This document shows, in pieces, positions 24,017-36,824 of a DNA stretch of 64,000 nucleotides (position 1 is its first letter; every line of letters starts with the position of its first letter). Location of the stretch: the NCBI GenBank assembly GCA_034359265.1, contig CP136891.1, positions 9,872,501 to 9,936,500 of the forward strand. The letters are read 5' to 3'. The translations under genes were made by a program, and so were the position numbers. This DNA comes from Canna indica (lineage: Eukaryota > Streptophyta > Magnoliopsida > Zingiberales > Cannaceae). The notes beneath the pieces were generated by a model that was not told the DNA's origin, searched no databases, and saw only the letters and a program-made list of their open reading frames with translations.

Positions 24017-24576
24017 GAGGGATGTCAACTGGGCAAGACGAGTATGGAGGGTGCCTACTCGCTACTCGCCTCACGAAATAAACGAATATTCGCTACCCAT
24101 TTATTCTCCGCGAGTATCAAAAATGGGTACCCTGGGAGGGGAGGGGCGAATACCCACGGGTATTGGTGGATACCCATGATACTTTAAAAAAAATATAAAT
24201 TACTATATTTTAATAACACTTCAACTCTTCAAGTATTTTGATAATAACTTCAAGTGGAATAATTTCATTTTGATAAACACACAATATTTGGATAACAATA
24301 TCATCATAAGGTTTCAAAACATAAAGTATATGTGTATTGAATTATGTTAAAAAAAATTAGTATATGTGCCTAAAGTAATATTATAATTATCAATTCTCGC
24401 GGGTAATGGATACTCGCGGGTACGGGTACTATAATACTCGTACTCGCCCCATATAATAAACGGATAAGAAAAATCATTCGCGAAATCTCCACGAATAAAA
24501 AATTACCCTTCATATTCATCATAAATGGATAAATACTTGCGGATATTCGTCTAACCGATTATTATTGTCATTCCTA
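24017..24576. mobile_element. hAT-like foldback element with GGGTACTCGC-type arms, 560 bp
   Basis: Left end GAGGGATGTCAACTGGGC and right end ATTATTGTCATTCCTA are inverted. Flanks ATCATGCT (24009-24016) and ATTATGCT (24577-24584) match at 7 of 8. The arms repeat GGGTA-TACCC and ACTCGC-GCGAGT units (about 24030-24180 and 24395-24560). The centre is AT-rich. Confidence 0.72.
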
Positions 24577-24960
24577 ATTATGCTCTTCCCCTGCTCAATT
24601 GATTCTTCGATACCCTGCTGTTTATTCCTATTCTATTCACGTACACATCAGTCTAGGCCCGGATCAAATGTATTATCTCAACCACGGTTTAGGATTTAGT
24701 ACTAGCGTCCGGTTTTCGATGAATGATTAAGTTCTAATATCGCATTATAGTGACACTTGATACAAATTGATAAAAATTAAATGATATCAATCTGATACAC
24801 CCATTATAATTTACAAGCATTGATGATCGAAGCGTAAAATTAGTTTCAATCGACCAGGAATGGGTTCACAGTTTGGATCTGATATAAGGCTAACTTTATG
24901 CTTTCCAAGTTTGGTGTTTAAAGATAATAAAAAATGTGCCGTATTGAAATGGTTATATAC

Positions 24961-25826
24961 TTTATTTGCAAATTTGGAAAGGACGTCTTTGTAAACATCA
25001 CCCTCGTCACATATAACCAAATTGGAAGGGATTAATATGTAAAAAAGAAATGTCTTCTCAGTAAAAAAAATGAATTTTAGTCTAATCAGTTAAAAAACCA
25101 ATGATGTCTATCTTCCCGTTAAAATTTTAACATAATTCAATATCAGTGCCACTTGTCAATATCTCATTTATCCACGCAATTTTTTTTCCACATCTCTCTC
25201 AACATCCCAAAAATTCCTAAACTTGTATGGTTACATTTCAAATTTGTATAATAATAAATAAAATATAATCATAATAAATAATATATACAAGACAATCACA
25301 TAACATACTATTTTTTTTCCAACTTTACAATAAAATTATCATCTCCAATAAAACATACTAACAATTTATTATAAGCTCTCATTGCATCACAGTTAAAGTT
25401 CATTACGATTTCTTACATTATAATTAAAGTTAGAAAGTTAGAAGTTATTTTACACATCACTACAAGTTGTGAAAGAAAATTTATATATATATAAGAAAAT
25501 TAATATTAAATATGAAGTAAAAATAAATTACACCTTGACGAATGCAGCGTCGACATATGGTATTGATATGAAATTTTGTTAAAAAATTAACGGAGAAACG
25601 ACTGCATAAGATTTTTTGCTAGTTTTTAATATTTCATAAAGTTTTTTTTTTTTGTTGCATGTTTTAAAGTTCAAATGATTTTTTTTTGCTAATCGGGTTA
25701 AAATTCATGAAACCATTTACCCTACTTAATTTGCAAACTTGGAAAGGACATCTTTGTAAAAATCACCCTCGTAACATATAACCAAAATTGGAAAGGGTTA
25801 ATATGTAAAAAGGAAAGGTCTTCTCT
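24961..25826. repeat. Pair of ~100-bp direct repeats 0.77 kb apart
   Basis: The segment 24961-25060 (TTTGCAAATTTGGAAAGGA through ATGTAAAAAAGAAATGTCTT) recurs at 25727-25826 with about ten differences. The sequence between them is AT-rich and has no coding domain. It could be a miniature element with direct terminal repeats or a local duplication. No primer-binding site or target duplication was found. Confidence 0.6.
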
Positions 25827-26040
25827 TATACGCATATCATTAGAAAATGAGATTTAATTAATTAAATAATAAATAAATAAAAATAACGGTAGTGGGCGAA
25901 GGGCGTGGCGCTGCTTCCATGTGTGACTGACTCTTCTGTCTTTTTCTATGCAAAAACCTACGTTTAATTTAATGGCGGCAGCAGTAGCAGCAGGCGAATC
26001 CCTCTGAGCCGGACTCTCTTGATCTCCTCCTCCTCCTCGC

Positions 26041-29000
26041 ATGGCGATCGGCCTCGTTTACCTCGGTAATCACCTCGCTCTCTCTCTCCTTCTCCCTCCT
26101 CTCTTTGCCTCTCTGGTTATGCGCGGAGAACAAGATACCAGTTGGCCATTTCGAGCTATCCGCAAGCCCTCGAGAGAGAAAGAGCTCGAAACATCGTCTT
26201 TCTCTATCGAGGTTATCTTTGGGCTGAAAAATTATTCCATCTCGTAGCCATTTTTGCGAAATTTCCCATCCGATCCAGCTAAAACGCACGAATAGTAGAT
26301 GAAAGAGAAGCTTCCTGGTTTTTCTTCACGATATGCAATTTCTTCTGCGGTAATTTGCATGTTGCTGGACTCGTGAAAAGAAAATTGAACTGCTAAAGTT
26401 TGGTGATCCGTTGACATTCTTGCTAGGCACCACGTGGAAGTGCCGATCGGTTGTATATCTGATTCTGCCCGCTTCAGAATACACGAGATCTCTTCTACAA
26501 GTATTTTGAGAGGGAAATCCGAAAACGGATAAAGGACGTGTTTTTTTATGTCTTTAGAGGGAGATTTGTGTCTAAGGATCCTGGATTAAGAAGAATCCTA
26601 AACTCTTAATCTGGATTGTTTGACGAATTTCATAATATACGTTTGTTAACTAATTTTTCTAGAGATGTACGACTAACATGTCATTTTCTTTTACTTCTAA
26701 ATCGCTGTTTTTCCAGCATCTTCGCACTGTCAATTATGCGATAGAGAAGGACTTTCATGTTCAGTGTCACCTGGGATTACAGCCAGCTGGATCAAGACTG
26801 CATTAGATAGTCGAAGAGGGCCTGACTTTTCTAGCTTCAGGTAATTGACTTTTTGCTATTATTATCCTCTCGTTGGTTTATTCTTAAGCCATAGAATGAA
26901 TATTGAAATTTGTTGGTTGTTTAGGTTGCTACCTTTCTCACTAATTTGTGATGTAAAGAAATAAATAAAACACGATAAACTTAGTTATCCTTTGGCTAGT
27001 ATACAAGTAATTATTTGTATTTTAATTATTTTAATTTTAAGATTAGATGCAGGAGGCCCTACTTTGGATCCATGCAATCATATTGGCTTCAAACAGGACA
27101 TGAGCTATCTGTATCAAAAGTTCAGGTTGCTGCAGATTACTCCGATTCAGTACCCGACTCATCTAAGCATCATAGAAATCATGGTTACCACCCACTCGAA
27201 GAAGTGAAAGAGCCTGAAAAGAACAAAAACATAGTGCTCACAGATGCTGAAATAGCTAGGACAACTGTTGAGGTGATTCTCGAGTATAATTGGAAGCAGA
27301 ACATATTTCAGTCTTTGATAAAGGATTATCCATCATAGACATGTGAAATCTACTTAATGTTGATAAACATGGGCATTTGTTAAGGTTAAAAAAACTTCCT
27401 GCCATAGAAGGAATATCTCTTCTATTATTATATAGTTGGTTTGTGGTTCTTATTCTGCATCTTTGCATGTTAATGCATTTACAAAATTGTTATGCTACTG
27501 GAAACATATTTGTCAAATCTCCTTGCGTAAATGCTTTAGATGTACATCATGACAATTTAAATTCCAAATTATTTATGCTTCTACAAGGAATTAAGATGGC
27601 TTTGACATTTTGTTCATTTTATCTAGGCTAATAACAAGGCCGTGCTCATATTTCCGAGAGGGGTACATAATGAACCACATCGGTATGTCTCATGGGCAGA
27701 ATTTCAGTACGTTATCGATGATTATGGAGGTTTGTTTTCAGGCATTACATCCTTTCTTTGGTGGCACAAGTTTGATAAGCCATTACCAGCTTTTTTTCAT
27801 TTGTGCAGATATATTTTTTGAGTTATTTGATGATGAAAATATTTTGGAAGATCGCAACGCAAACAGCCCTGTGGTAGGCAGCTTTACATAATAAAGCATT
27901 TCTTTCTTGATTTCTATTTTGGTAGAAAGTGCTAAGCAACTCAGCAAGTTGAATTGTTTTACAGACTGTTCTGATAGGGAGTGACTGCCTTATATATGGG
28001 GAAAACAATACAGTTGCAGACAACTTCTATATGGATGGAGAAGATGAGATTGATATATCTGAATTTAGCGAGGTATGCAGGAAAGCAAACAATCTGCAAT
28101 ATATTGTACAGAAATTTTGCTGCAAACCCTGAAGAATTAAAACTGTTGCTCATACATTTGCTGATATACAGATTGGTGATACAGAAGTAACTGATACTCT
28201 TATAAATTGGGGCATGCCAGATACTTTACGTTACATTCATCCTTTATATTTTGCCAAGTGTTTGTCGAAGGTAAAAATGTATGAACTAATTTGTGATAAA
28301 GTTTATTTTATTCATGGAGCAACTAGATTCTTAATCATTTGCTCATTCATTTAGACTGGTCTTATTCTGATGTTGCATTGCTGATTATCTGAGTTAGATG
28401 GATGACTAAAGATGCATGTGGCCTCTAAACATCACAGGTAGCAATACTAGGTTACTAATGACGTAGGGAAGCTGAACCAGATAATGCCTTTACTATATAG
28501 CTGCTCTTCATGTAATAGTCAACCATTCATCTATTGAAAACTCTAAATAAATATCTCGAGGAACTTTTATGAATGAATGAAAGAACTAGAAAAGAAGTTG
28601 TAGCCAATTTTTGGAGTTCTTAGAATTGCAAATTAGGGATCATAGGTATAATGGCATATTCTTTTGGGGAATTCTTAGAATTGCAAATTTGATGGAACTC
28701 AGTGCAAGTTCCATATCCTGTGAAGATGGATTTATTGAGCTAGTTTAATTGTGTAGTATTTTTCCCTTCTTAAGATGATGAAGGTAAGTCTTTGATTCGG
28801 CAGCTAACATAATCATAGAGTTCAGCGCTAAGCTACATTTAATATTGTGAATCTTTGCATGGCGATAGATTTATCTCCATTTATCTCACTGCTAAGAACA
28901 GATTATGTTGTTTCATGTTCATTGGACTAGTATTGTCTATTTTGTGTTGTATAGGTTGTCCAGACAAATTATGGGAAAAAGGTGGAGTGGCCATCAAATG

Positions 29001-31052
29001 GGCTTCAAATTGTGGGTTGTCTAAGACCTGCCTATATGGATGAAGAATCATATTTGAGGAGGTTGTTTTACCGTGATGGTGACAATTATATTTCAGATTG
29101 GAGAGGTAATTTGTTCAAATCTTAAATTGGTGATGAATTCAATGTCTAGATGAAGAAAGTATGATATTTGATTTCTTGTCTTCTTTCTAATAAAATACTA
29201 TGGCATATGACATTGTTCTAAGTTTGAACAAATGCAGATGAGTCTGAGAAAGAAGAGGAACAGGTGGCAGGAGCTTATGACTTGATTGGTATGAGATTCC
29301 CGAGTGTCTTTCTTTTAAATTTTCTATATGCTAATTTCGCTGATTGGCTAGTTCTTTTTTACATTTAGATGGAGGAATGTTGAGTTTCAACACCAAACAT
29401 GGCAGAAGTACAATAAGCTCAAGACTTTACAAGTTGGAGATCATGACAATGGAGTTATGTTCTGTATATGGAGACCAGGCAAGTACTCTTATGGTAAATT
29501 TGCTCAGGAATTTGGTTCGAGAAATTTATATTTTCTTTGGATCTATTAAAACAAAAAACTTGAGCACCTATATTGTCAAATATTTCATTCCTTGCATCTA
29601 TTCTGGATAAGTTCTGAAGTTTGAGGATTATAATATTGAAGAAAAAAATTGTTCAACTCATGCAGACAATGATTAGTCTGCAAGATTTTCAAGATGCAGA
29701 ACCTGATCTGCTTGTACATTCTGCATCAGCAATTATGGAACGGATTAATGAATATGGATTACAGTGCAATACTGCTTTAAAAGCTCTTTGTCGCAGGAGG
29801 AAGGGCCTTAATGTTGAGGTGAGTTTCGTATTAGCAATGGCAGATAATATTCTGGTCGAGCTCCTCTATCATACCAATGATTAGTATAGCTGCGGATTAT
29901 TTTCTGGTTACTAAAGATGCCTCCTCAACCACAGCAGATGTGCATTTAAATGAGCAAAATTTGGCTATCTTTGCATAGTTTGTTTCCCTATATGTAATGA
30001 GTCTGTTTTATGTGCTTCAGCTAAACTGCTGTTGCAGCATAGTCTTGTAAGCTGTTACTTGATTCCATATCCATGTATTATGTCCTGTCAATCTGCCATG
30101 TGGTCACATTATAAACTTGTCCGCTTTACTTTTTATATGGTTAATGTTTATGCACTGTTATAAGTTTCAATAATTTTCTGGATAAACTTTACCTAACTTG
30201 CCTTTTACATGTTTATTTAAATTAAACCATAGTGCATGTGGTTCATTACTTATTTACTTTACCTGGTGAAGTTATTTTCCTTTTCTTGTACTTCTCTCCT
30301 TTCCAGTATTTTAAAGGTAACATGTCCTCCATGAATTCTGGTTTGCCCAATTCATACAGGGAGCTCATCTCATTGGTGTAGATAGTCTTGGCATAGATGT
30401 ACGAGTATATTGTGGGATTGAAGCCCGAACTCTTCGTTTTCCATTCAATGCTAGAGTAAGTATTTTCATCTGAGGAACTTTTACCATTTCTTTTCCATGT
30501 ATTATTCTTCAAGCTGAGGGGCTAAGTTTATTAATTGCATAAGCTATATGGTCTCTCTCTACTCTATCCCCATCTTACATCTATCCCATCTCTAGAGAGG
30601 TTGGTTTGGCTGCTATTCTGTATTTTGCAAATTCCTCTTTAGATTTTATCTTCTCTTTTTGAGAAATTTGTATTAGACTTAGAGGATTAGAGGTGATCTG
30701 CATAGAATTATACATCTTATTTATTTGGTTTTTCTTTCTAAAGTATGATTGCTTTTTTTTTCCCAATTAGTATTGCTAGTTCGTTTTTATGCAAAGCTGA
30801 GCTGAACTTAATTTTTCGTTATTGTATGCTTACATCTTTGTATGATTTGCAGTCCTGTTGTAATTAAATAAATATTATTTTCTTCTGCTTTTTTGGGCTA
30901 AATTCCTTTTACTATTGTAAATTAATATCTTATAAGTCATTGATTACCATCTACAGGCCATATCTGAAAGTGCAGCTGAAAAGAAGATCAAAAGAATGCT
31001 TTTCCCACGTTACCACCGGAAAAACCTAAGAACTGCAACTGATGGGCATTAA
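26041..31052 (+). CDS. At3g49140-like plant protein, 13 exons
   Basis: Exons: 26041-26065, 26717-26840, 27053-27272, 27627-27729, 27809-27873, 27965-28072, 28172-28270, 28955-29105, 29238-29288, 29369-29478, 29666-29818, 30360-30455 and 30957-31052. The join is 1401 nt (466 codons) and stays in frame through every junction. The protein resembles the plant family represented by uncharacterised Arabidopsis At3g49140: GYHPLEEV near residue 105, LTDAEIARTTVE, NNKAVLIFPRGVHNEP, then RYIHPLYFAKCL, GLQIVGCLRPAYMDEESY, SRLYKLEIMTMELCSVYG, ALKALCRRRKGLNVEGA, LIGVDSLGIDVRV, LRFPFNARA and a basic end LFPRYHRK. The function is not known to me; a plastid location is typical of the family. Intron 10 begins with GC. 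The initiator is the least certain part, because exon 1 is only 25 coding bases. Confidence 0.85.
29479..29665 (+). other. GC-AG intron (intron 10 of the At3g49140-like gene)
   Basis: Exon 10 ends GGAGACCAG and the intron starts GCAAGT and ends CATGCAG. The downstream exon ACAATGATTAGTCTGC continues the frame. The match to the donor consensus outside the C is strong, as expected for GC-AG introns. Confidence 0.8.
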
Positions 31053-31263
31053 GGACATGTAAAATAGAATTGCCTTTTCTTTCTAGATTGACTAGCTTCA
31101 TCTTGAATAATTTAATTTTTGATGTGAAATATCTTCATTGTCATAATTCCTGCTCATAGCCAAGTGCAAGCATCTGCCTGCTAATCCTCTGCTATTAGGA
31201 ACAGTGCTTCATGCGCTGGTTTGTGGCAGAATTTGAATTTTCACTATAACAGAAGCATATAGA

Positions 31264-31494
31264 CCCTGGATATCTTCGATAAGGCCATTGGTTATTGTCA
31301 TCAACCAGAAGATGATCCATGCGAATAATTTGGTGAGCATCCCTGGATATCTTCGATGAGGCCATTGGTTATTATCATCAACCAGAAGATGATCCATGCG
31401 AATAATTTGGTGAGCATCCCTGGATATCTTCGATGAGGCCATTGGTTATTGTCATCAACCAGAAGGTGATCCACGCTAATAATTTGGTCCATGA
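31264..31494. repeat. 77-bp minisatellite, three copies
   Basis: Units start CCCTGGATATCTTCGATRAG at 31264, 31341 and 31418 and are nearly identical until the last one diverges at its 3' end. The period (77) is not a multiple of three, so it is not a coding repeat. The array lies 212 bp past the stop of the upstream gene and may be in its 3' UTR. Confidence 0.92.
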
Positions 31495-31681
31495 TACTCA
31501 CGAAGGGAGGAGTATTCTGTGTATGCTAATAAGTTGTGTATGAAACTTATAATCTATTTGAAGATTTGTACTGGGGAAGGCTGAGTGTAACTTTTATCAT
31601 CTTTATTTATGATGATATTTGTATTTAATGATCTGAAAGAGTTTATTAAAGGGCAGATCAAAATCCAATAAGACTCTTTTA

Positions 31682-32472
31682 GGTGCTGTTTGGTTAGCGA
31701 AAATTATTTTTTGATTTGGTTTCGGTGAAATTAAAATTTTGATTTTGATTTCTAGTTTTTAATTTTTTGAAAATGCTTTTGGTTAATGAAAACAATTTTA
31801 GTTAGTTGAAATTAGTGAATATTTATTTTGTTATAAAAAATAATATAAATTTTTTTTGAATATTTTTACTAGTAATTAAATGTTTAGTTAGTTTACAAAA
31901 TTTAATATTTGCTAATATTGCTATAAAATATTTATATGATTTAATTAATTAAGTTATTAATAATTTAAATTTTTTTTGTTCAATTAAATATAAAAGTTAA
32001 TTAATAGTTATTATAAAATTTCAGAAAAAATAAGTCCAATGATCGAAAATTAATTTTAATTAAATTATAAATATATCAATTTTAAGAAAAATAAATTATT
32101 TAAAATTTGAGTTTGAATAAATTAGATATAAATTAATTTAATTGATTTATAAATTTAAAATAATAGTTTGAGTTAAAATGATGATTTTTATTTTTAAGAA
32201 TTAGATATAGTTTAATTTATTTTTAAATTTAATTAATTTTATAAAGAATATTTATAATTATAAAATTACCACTGCATTTTGATAACAGAATCGACAGTCT
32301 CGAAATCAAAAAAAAAATCTAATGTTTTCATTTTTATTAAGAAAATTAATTTCGTTTTCATTCTGATTTCAATTCAATTTAACGAAAATACTGAACCAAA
32401 CACGTTTTCGTAAGCAGTTTTGATTTTTGAAACCGAAATTATAAAAACAGACTTGGTTTCACTAACCAAACA
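31682..32472. mobile_element. TGTTTGGTTAG-ended non-autonomous DNA element, uninterrupted copy
   Basis: Left end GGTGCTGTTTGGTTAGCGAA and right end TTTCACTAACCAAACA are inverted repeats. The AT-rich interior matches the element at 13048-14623, minus the two insertions found there. The exact outer edge and TSD are not resolved. Confidence 0.7.
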
Positions 32473-32949
32473 TATACAATTTTACGTGGTCATGTTAGTG
32501 ACGGGTGGATTATATATATAGAAAACATATCATTACTTAACTTTTTTAAAATGCTCTTCATTAACAACTTGAGACAGATTACACTTGAATGGAATTGTTT
32601 GGGAGATCACTGAAGTAGAGTACAAACCATCAACCGAGTTAAATAATGCCTGTTGATCTTGGTTATCACAAAATACATAACTTCTCCTTGGATCTGGGCT
32701 AGGATAGCAATTATACCTGTATTCTAATATTTGTATCTTCACCGTACGAATTGATTTTCTTTTCTTTTTTTCAAGAAAACAAATATGAATATGAAAAAAC
32801 GCAAGAGTATATGTTCATTTTGTAATCCACAAGTTATCAAGTTCATAAACGGACTTATATTGTGTAACAAGAATATTTGCACCAAGATGAGCTTCAACGG
32901 GCAAGATGCTGATTGAAAAATCTACAAAAATATGTATCCAAAGAAGAGG
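32473..32949. other. Intergenic, no gene seen
   Basis: The stretch is AT-rich, with short open frames only and no recognisable domain. Confidence 0.5.
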
Positions 32950-33400
32950 GGAAAATTTATGAAAATGTCCTTAACTATTGAGTTTTTAACAAATCTGTCT
33001 CATACTTTTATTTGTAACAAATTTATACTCAAACTTTCATCTTTGAATCAATTGTATACTCCCGTTAGTTGAGTGTTAAAATAACCGTTATATGCTGACG
33101 TGGACTGCACAATCATCATAAATAAATGAATTTTTTAATCAAATTTGCCTCGTCATCAAATATACTGTTGATATTCATTTATTAAAAAATTTGATGATGA
33201 GGCAAATTTGATTAAAAAATTTATTTATTTGTGCTGACTGTGCAATCCACGTCAACATATAATGAATATTTTAACACCTAGCTGACGGAGTATACAATTA
33301 ATACAAATATGAAAGTTCGAGTATAAATTTATTACAAATAAAAGTATGGGACAGATTTCTTAAAAACTCAATAGTTTAGGATATTTTCATTAATTTTTCC
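32950..33400. mobile_element. Long-armed foldback element, 451 bp
   Basis: The two halves are inverted copies almost to the centre. GGAAAATTTATGAAAATGTC pairs with the inverse of the right end GGAAAAATTAATGAAAATAT, followed by CAAACTATTGAGTTTTTAA-like and GACGTGGACTGCACA blocks on both sides. The centre (about 33125-33215) contains the inverted pair ATTTTTTAATCAAATTTGCC. No TSD was recognised. Mutator-like origin is a guess from the arm length. Confidence 0.7.
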
Positions 33401-35112
33401 GTTAGTTGAGACTGTTTCCAAAAAAACATGCTGATGCCAGACATATCCACGTTTTTCAGTAAACAATTTCAGATCCCAAGATTTCACTTAGTGCTGTGTT
33501 TCACTTTGACATCCAAGGTACATTCAGAACCTGCCGAACACAGCAAAAACAGGTGGATCTTGAATTAGACAATTTAGACTCATGTAGCAAATCATTCATC
33601 GTATAGAAATTTGTTCAAATCAACATCAGTATTGCATATCTCCATAGGTCAAATCATCTCATGGCATTTGGCTACTGGCAGGCATTTTAACCCTTTACAA
33701 ACTAGCAACAAGAAGTCTAAGAAAAACCACAGACTACTTGGCCAAAGGGTGATCTCTGGATGCAGCAAAATATGAACATACTAATTATTTTGTCAATAGC
33801 TAAATGGTCCCAGTGCTATGTGGCTCCTGCCAATGCAGGGTTTGTAGATGTATGCAACCTTATATCATAGTGAAGTAACCTTATTGTTGTACCAAACCTT
33901 GCCCTATACCAATAGCTAACACTAATTTAGTAATATTAAAAGCGCATTTACGATGCCCTTATAATCACAAAATTATTGCACCATCATTCCTAATGTCAGG
34001 CATGATAACCTTTCCTAGAAAGGAATAAAATGATGCCACCACTGATGGTGCTATATAACTACTATCAATAGTTCAATACATGCTGATGAAGGTGTAGTGT
34101 AATCAAGTTAAAACAAGCCCATATTGATTGGCAGATAAGCAGATGGGGTATGTTGTCAATGAAATCTACAGAATAGTGATTTGTCAAACAGGTATGTCTT
34201 CACAATATCAGATAATGCTCCATCCATTTTGGCATACCTTTAGCAAGTCATCTAAATGACAGTGAGGAATCCAGGGACATCACCATTATTTTTCGAAACA
34301 GTCAAGAGTAACTAATGGTAGGAGGATACCAGTAACAAAAGAGGGCATGTGCTGTTGTTAAACTAACAAAGAGATATATGGAATGAATCAACGACATACT
34401 TCTGTTATCACTAATGTGAACAGCTGTTTCATCTACACAAATTTAAGATCCCTTGAATCTCACTAAATCAAGACTTAAGATACCATATCCACCAATCCAC
34501 CATATTCACTACCTTTCATGTCTTTGAGTGCACAGGCTTCATAACCTTGCTAACAACTATTTTTCACTCTTCACCTTTAACCTAAGCCAATTGCATTCAT
34601 GAGAGATTGGATGAAGTGACAAACATTTCTATAACTCAAATATTTTATGAGAACTAATAAGCAAAAACACTAGGTATGAACCCAAAATCAAACATTTTTG
34701 AACTTCAAAAAATGTTTGAAGTTCAAAAACAGCAGGTATAAACACATGTCCAAATGCACATGCTTTTGTCATGGTGTATGAGGGTCTGTACAACTGTGCA
34801 TCTAACAACGCAAAGGATATTGCCCGGAATGTGTTTCAATATGTGACATGATTCTGAGCAAAGAGACAAAACATGAATAACACTAGGTTAGCTGCCTGTG
34901 TGGTATAACCAGGACATAACTTTCATAACTAACAAATAGTATCCAAAATGTGTACACAAGTAATCATTGAGCGTTGAAGGACATACCTTCACCTTGTATA
35001 AGAACCCTTTTTCTTCACATGAGCCTATCTTTTATCTAATAACATTCTAGTAAATTTTTCTGTACAAAAGAATCAGAAGCCTTCGCCTTCAAAAGAACAT
35101 CAAGCATGGTCA
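33401..35112. other. Intergenic, no gene seen
   Basis: No coding domain or repeat family is recognised. The right part probably includes the 3' UTR of the minus-strand INO80D-like gene. A short palindrome around AACATTTTTGAACTTCAAAA/TGTTTGAAGTTCAAAA lies at about 34690-34730. Confidence 0.45.
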
Positions 35113-36642
35113 TCATCTATCAGAATTCTCTTGCATAATTGTATTCTTCACACTTGTAGCATTCAGTGATTTTCTTCTGCTGATTTGGATCTGGTGGATG
35201 CATTGAGCAACTATAGCATGAAAATTGGGAGGCGGACAGCCAGAAGAATATAGTTTAAATCCTGCCCTACTGATAGATTCTGAGAGATGCTTCTTGGTCT
35301 TTTGGACATGCATTCTGCAGAAAGAAGGAATTTTAGCTCGAAGAACTGGCTTCCCACAAGTGTTCCCACTGTTATTTAAACAGCAATATAATTAATTGGA
35401 ACTATTCAGCAAAAAGTTCACAAATAAGAGTATGAATTAACAAATGATTGCCTGGTAAAAGGAAAAACCAGTCTCTTCCAACATGAAAAACAAGCCGTTA
35501 TAAATAAATAAGATACAATAATTGTTTCGATAAACCACATATCTAAGTCTAAATCTCCTTTTATATAAAAGGAGTTTCTCTGAATCAACAATGGACCAAG
35601 ACAAAGATCAAAATTGCAAATTAATTGCTAATGAGTGTGTTACAAAAACAACCTGAACATACCACATGAAAGCAAACAAAGGAAATCAGTAGTCAATTAA
35701 CATGGTGAAATGTAAAAATTAAACCAGCAAGTTCTACAACTTCATTTTAAGGTGAAAAATCGGCAAATGACAATGATTGATAAATTATACAAGTCATCAT
35801 ATATTGGGGGTAAAATCAGCAAAAACATTTTCCAAACTTACAAATAAAAAGGTAAATTTTAAAAGCCTGAAGAGTGAAGAAGGCGATGGAGAATTCTCAA
35901 TTCAGTCCATAGATCCAAGCATATACTACTGATCATAGACAGTGCACATAGGTATGAACCAAACAAACGTGCAAAGAACATTCATGTGATCTTAATATAC
36001 TACAACCTTGCATGATTAAATCCTAATGTCGCAATATTACAGGAGAATTTTTACTATTCTTCAATAAACAAAACAACTGACAATTTTGCATGATAAAATA
36101 GCAAAACCATTACCAGGAAATTGCTACAACATTCACATGAAGAACAGTAAACGGAAGTGGAGGGGATCTCCATACCTGCAGGTTTGAAAAGTGCAAGGCT
36201 TGTAAAGCGTCTGCCGGTTGTCGCAAAGTATGTGAGGAAAACAGTACCTCGACAGAGGCATCGCCAGGGAACTGCACCCGGAATACCCGCAAAATACCTT
36301 CTTGACAACCCCTCCATCGTTCTCCCCGCTGCCCTCGGCCAACGCCGCCGGCGCAGCGGCGTCGAGCGCGTCCACATCGTGGGGGCTGACACCGAATCTA
36401 AAGTAGTACTCCCGGATCTTGGACCGGACCTCCTCCATGAATTCCCAGTAGTGAGCCCTGTAGTGCCGTGCGAGCTGCTTCACCCGCCGAGATCGGCGGC
36501 GGAGGACCTCCTCCCGGGATAGTAACTCCGCCGTGTCCTCCGCGGCGGCGGCGAGGGGAAGGGTCGAAGTGCGTCCACCTTCGGGATCATCGGCGGGGCG
36601 GAGGAGGTGACTAGGAGGAGGCGGCGATGGGGCCGTTGCCAT
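35113..36642 (-). CDS. INO80 complex subunit D-like protein (KANL2-type zinc finger)
   Basis: Exon 1 is 36176-36642 and exon 2 is 35113-35368; together they give 723 nt and 240 residues. The donor is TGCAG|GTATGG and the acceptor AATAACAG|TGGG. Residues 1-45 are Pro/Ala-rich. At 46-82 there is a basic helical segment (RRRSRRVKQLARHYRAHYWEFM). The cysteine-rich domain follows: FCGYSGC (117-123), SRYCFPHILCD (131-141) and LYKPC, then across the junction TCGKPVLRAKIPSFC and HVQKTKKHLSESI, the arrangement of KANL2-type potential DNA-binding domains in plant INO80-D-like proteins. It is probably a nuclear chromatin-remodelling accessory subunit. A later in-frame acceptor (CTGCAG at 35315-35320) would delete the CGKPVLRA segment and also keeps the frame, so an alternative isoform is possible. 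Confidence 0.85.
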
Positions 36643-36824
36643 TTTGCGAAGTAGTGTGCTCGTTAAGGAAGACTAGTACTACGCGAAGGGTAGGGCTTCA
36701 CTTAAACCGGGTCAGGTCGTATTAAATGGGCCGCTCTCGGTAGATGACATGACATTGCTCATATTCACAAGCATGGTAAGAGAGAAGAACTTATAAGGGC
36801 AGCCTCCGGACAAAAGTTTAGAGA

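Noticed and set aside
31209..31501. Overlapping minus-strand frames with repeated peptides (DNNQWPHRRYPG)
   Set aside because: They arise from the 77-bp minisatellite, whose period is not a multiple of three.
35113..35314. INO80D-like exon 2 starting at 35314 as the main model
   Set aside because: The longer exon from 35368 adds TCGKPVLRA, which fits the family, so it was preferred; the shorter form is kept as a possible isoform.
36157..36522. A 121-codon frame opposite INO80D-like exon 1
   Set aside because: It is a mirror of the GC-rich coding exon and has no family match; the minus-strand frame has the conserved cysteines.
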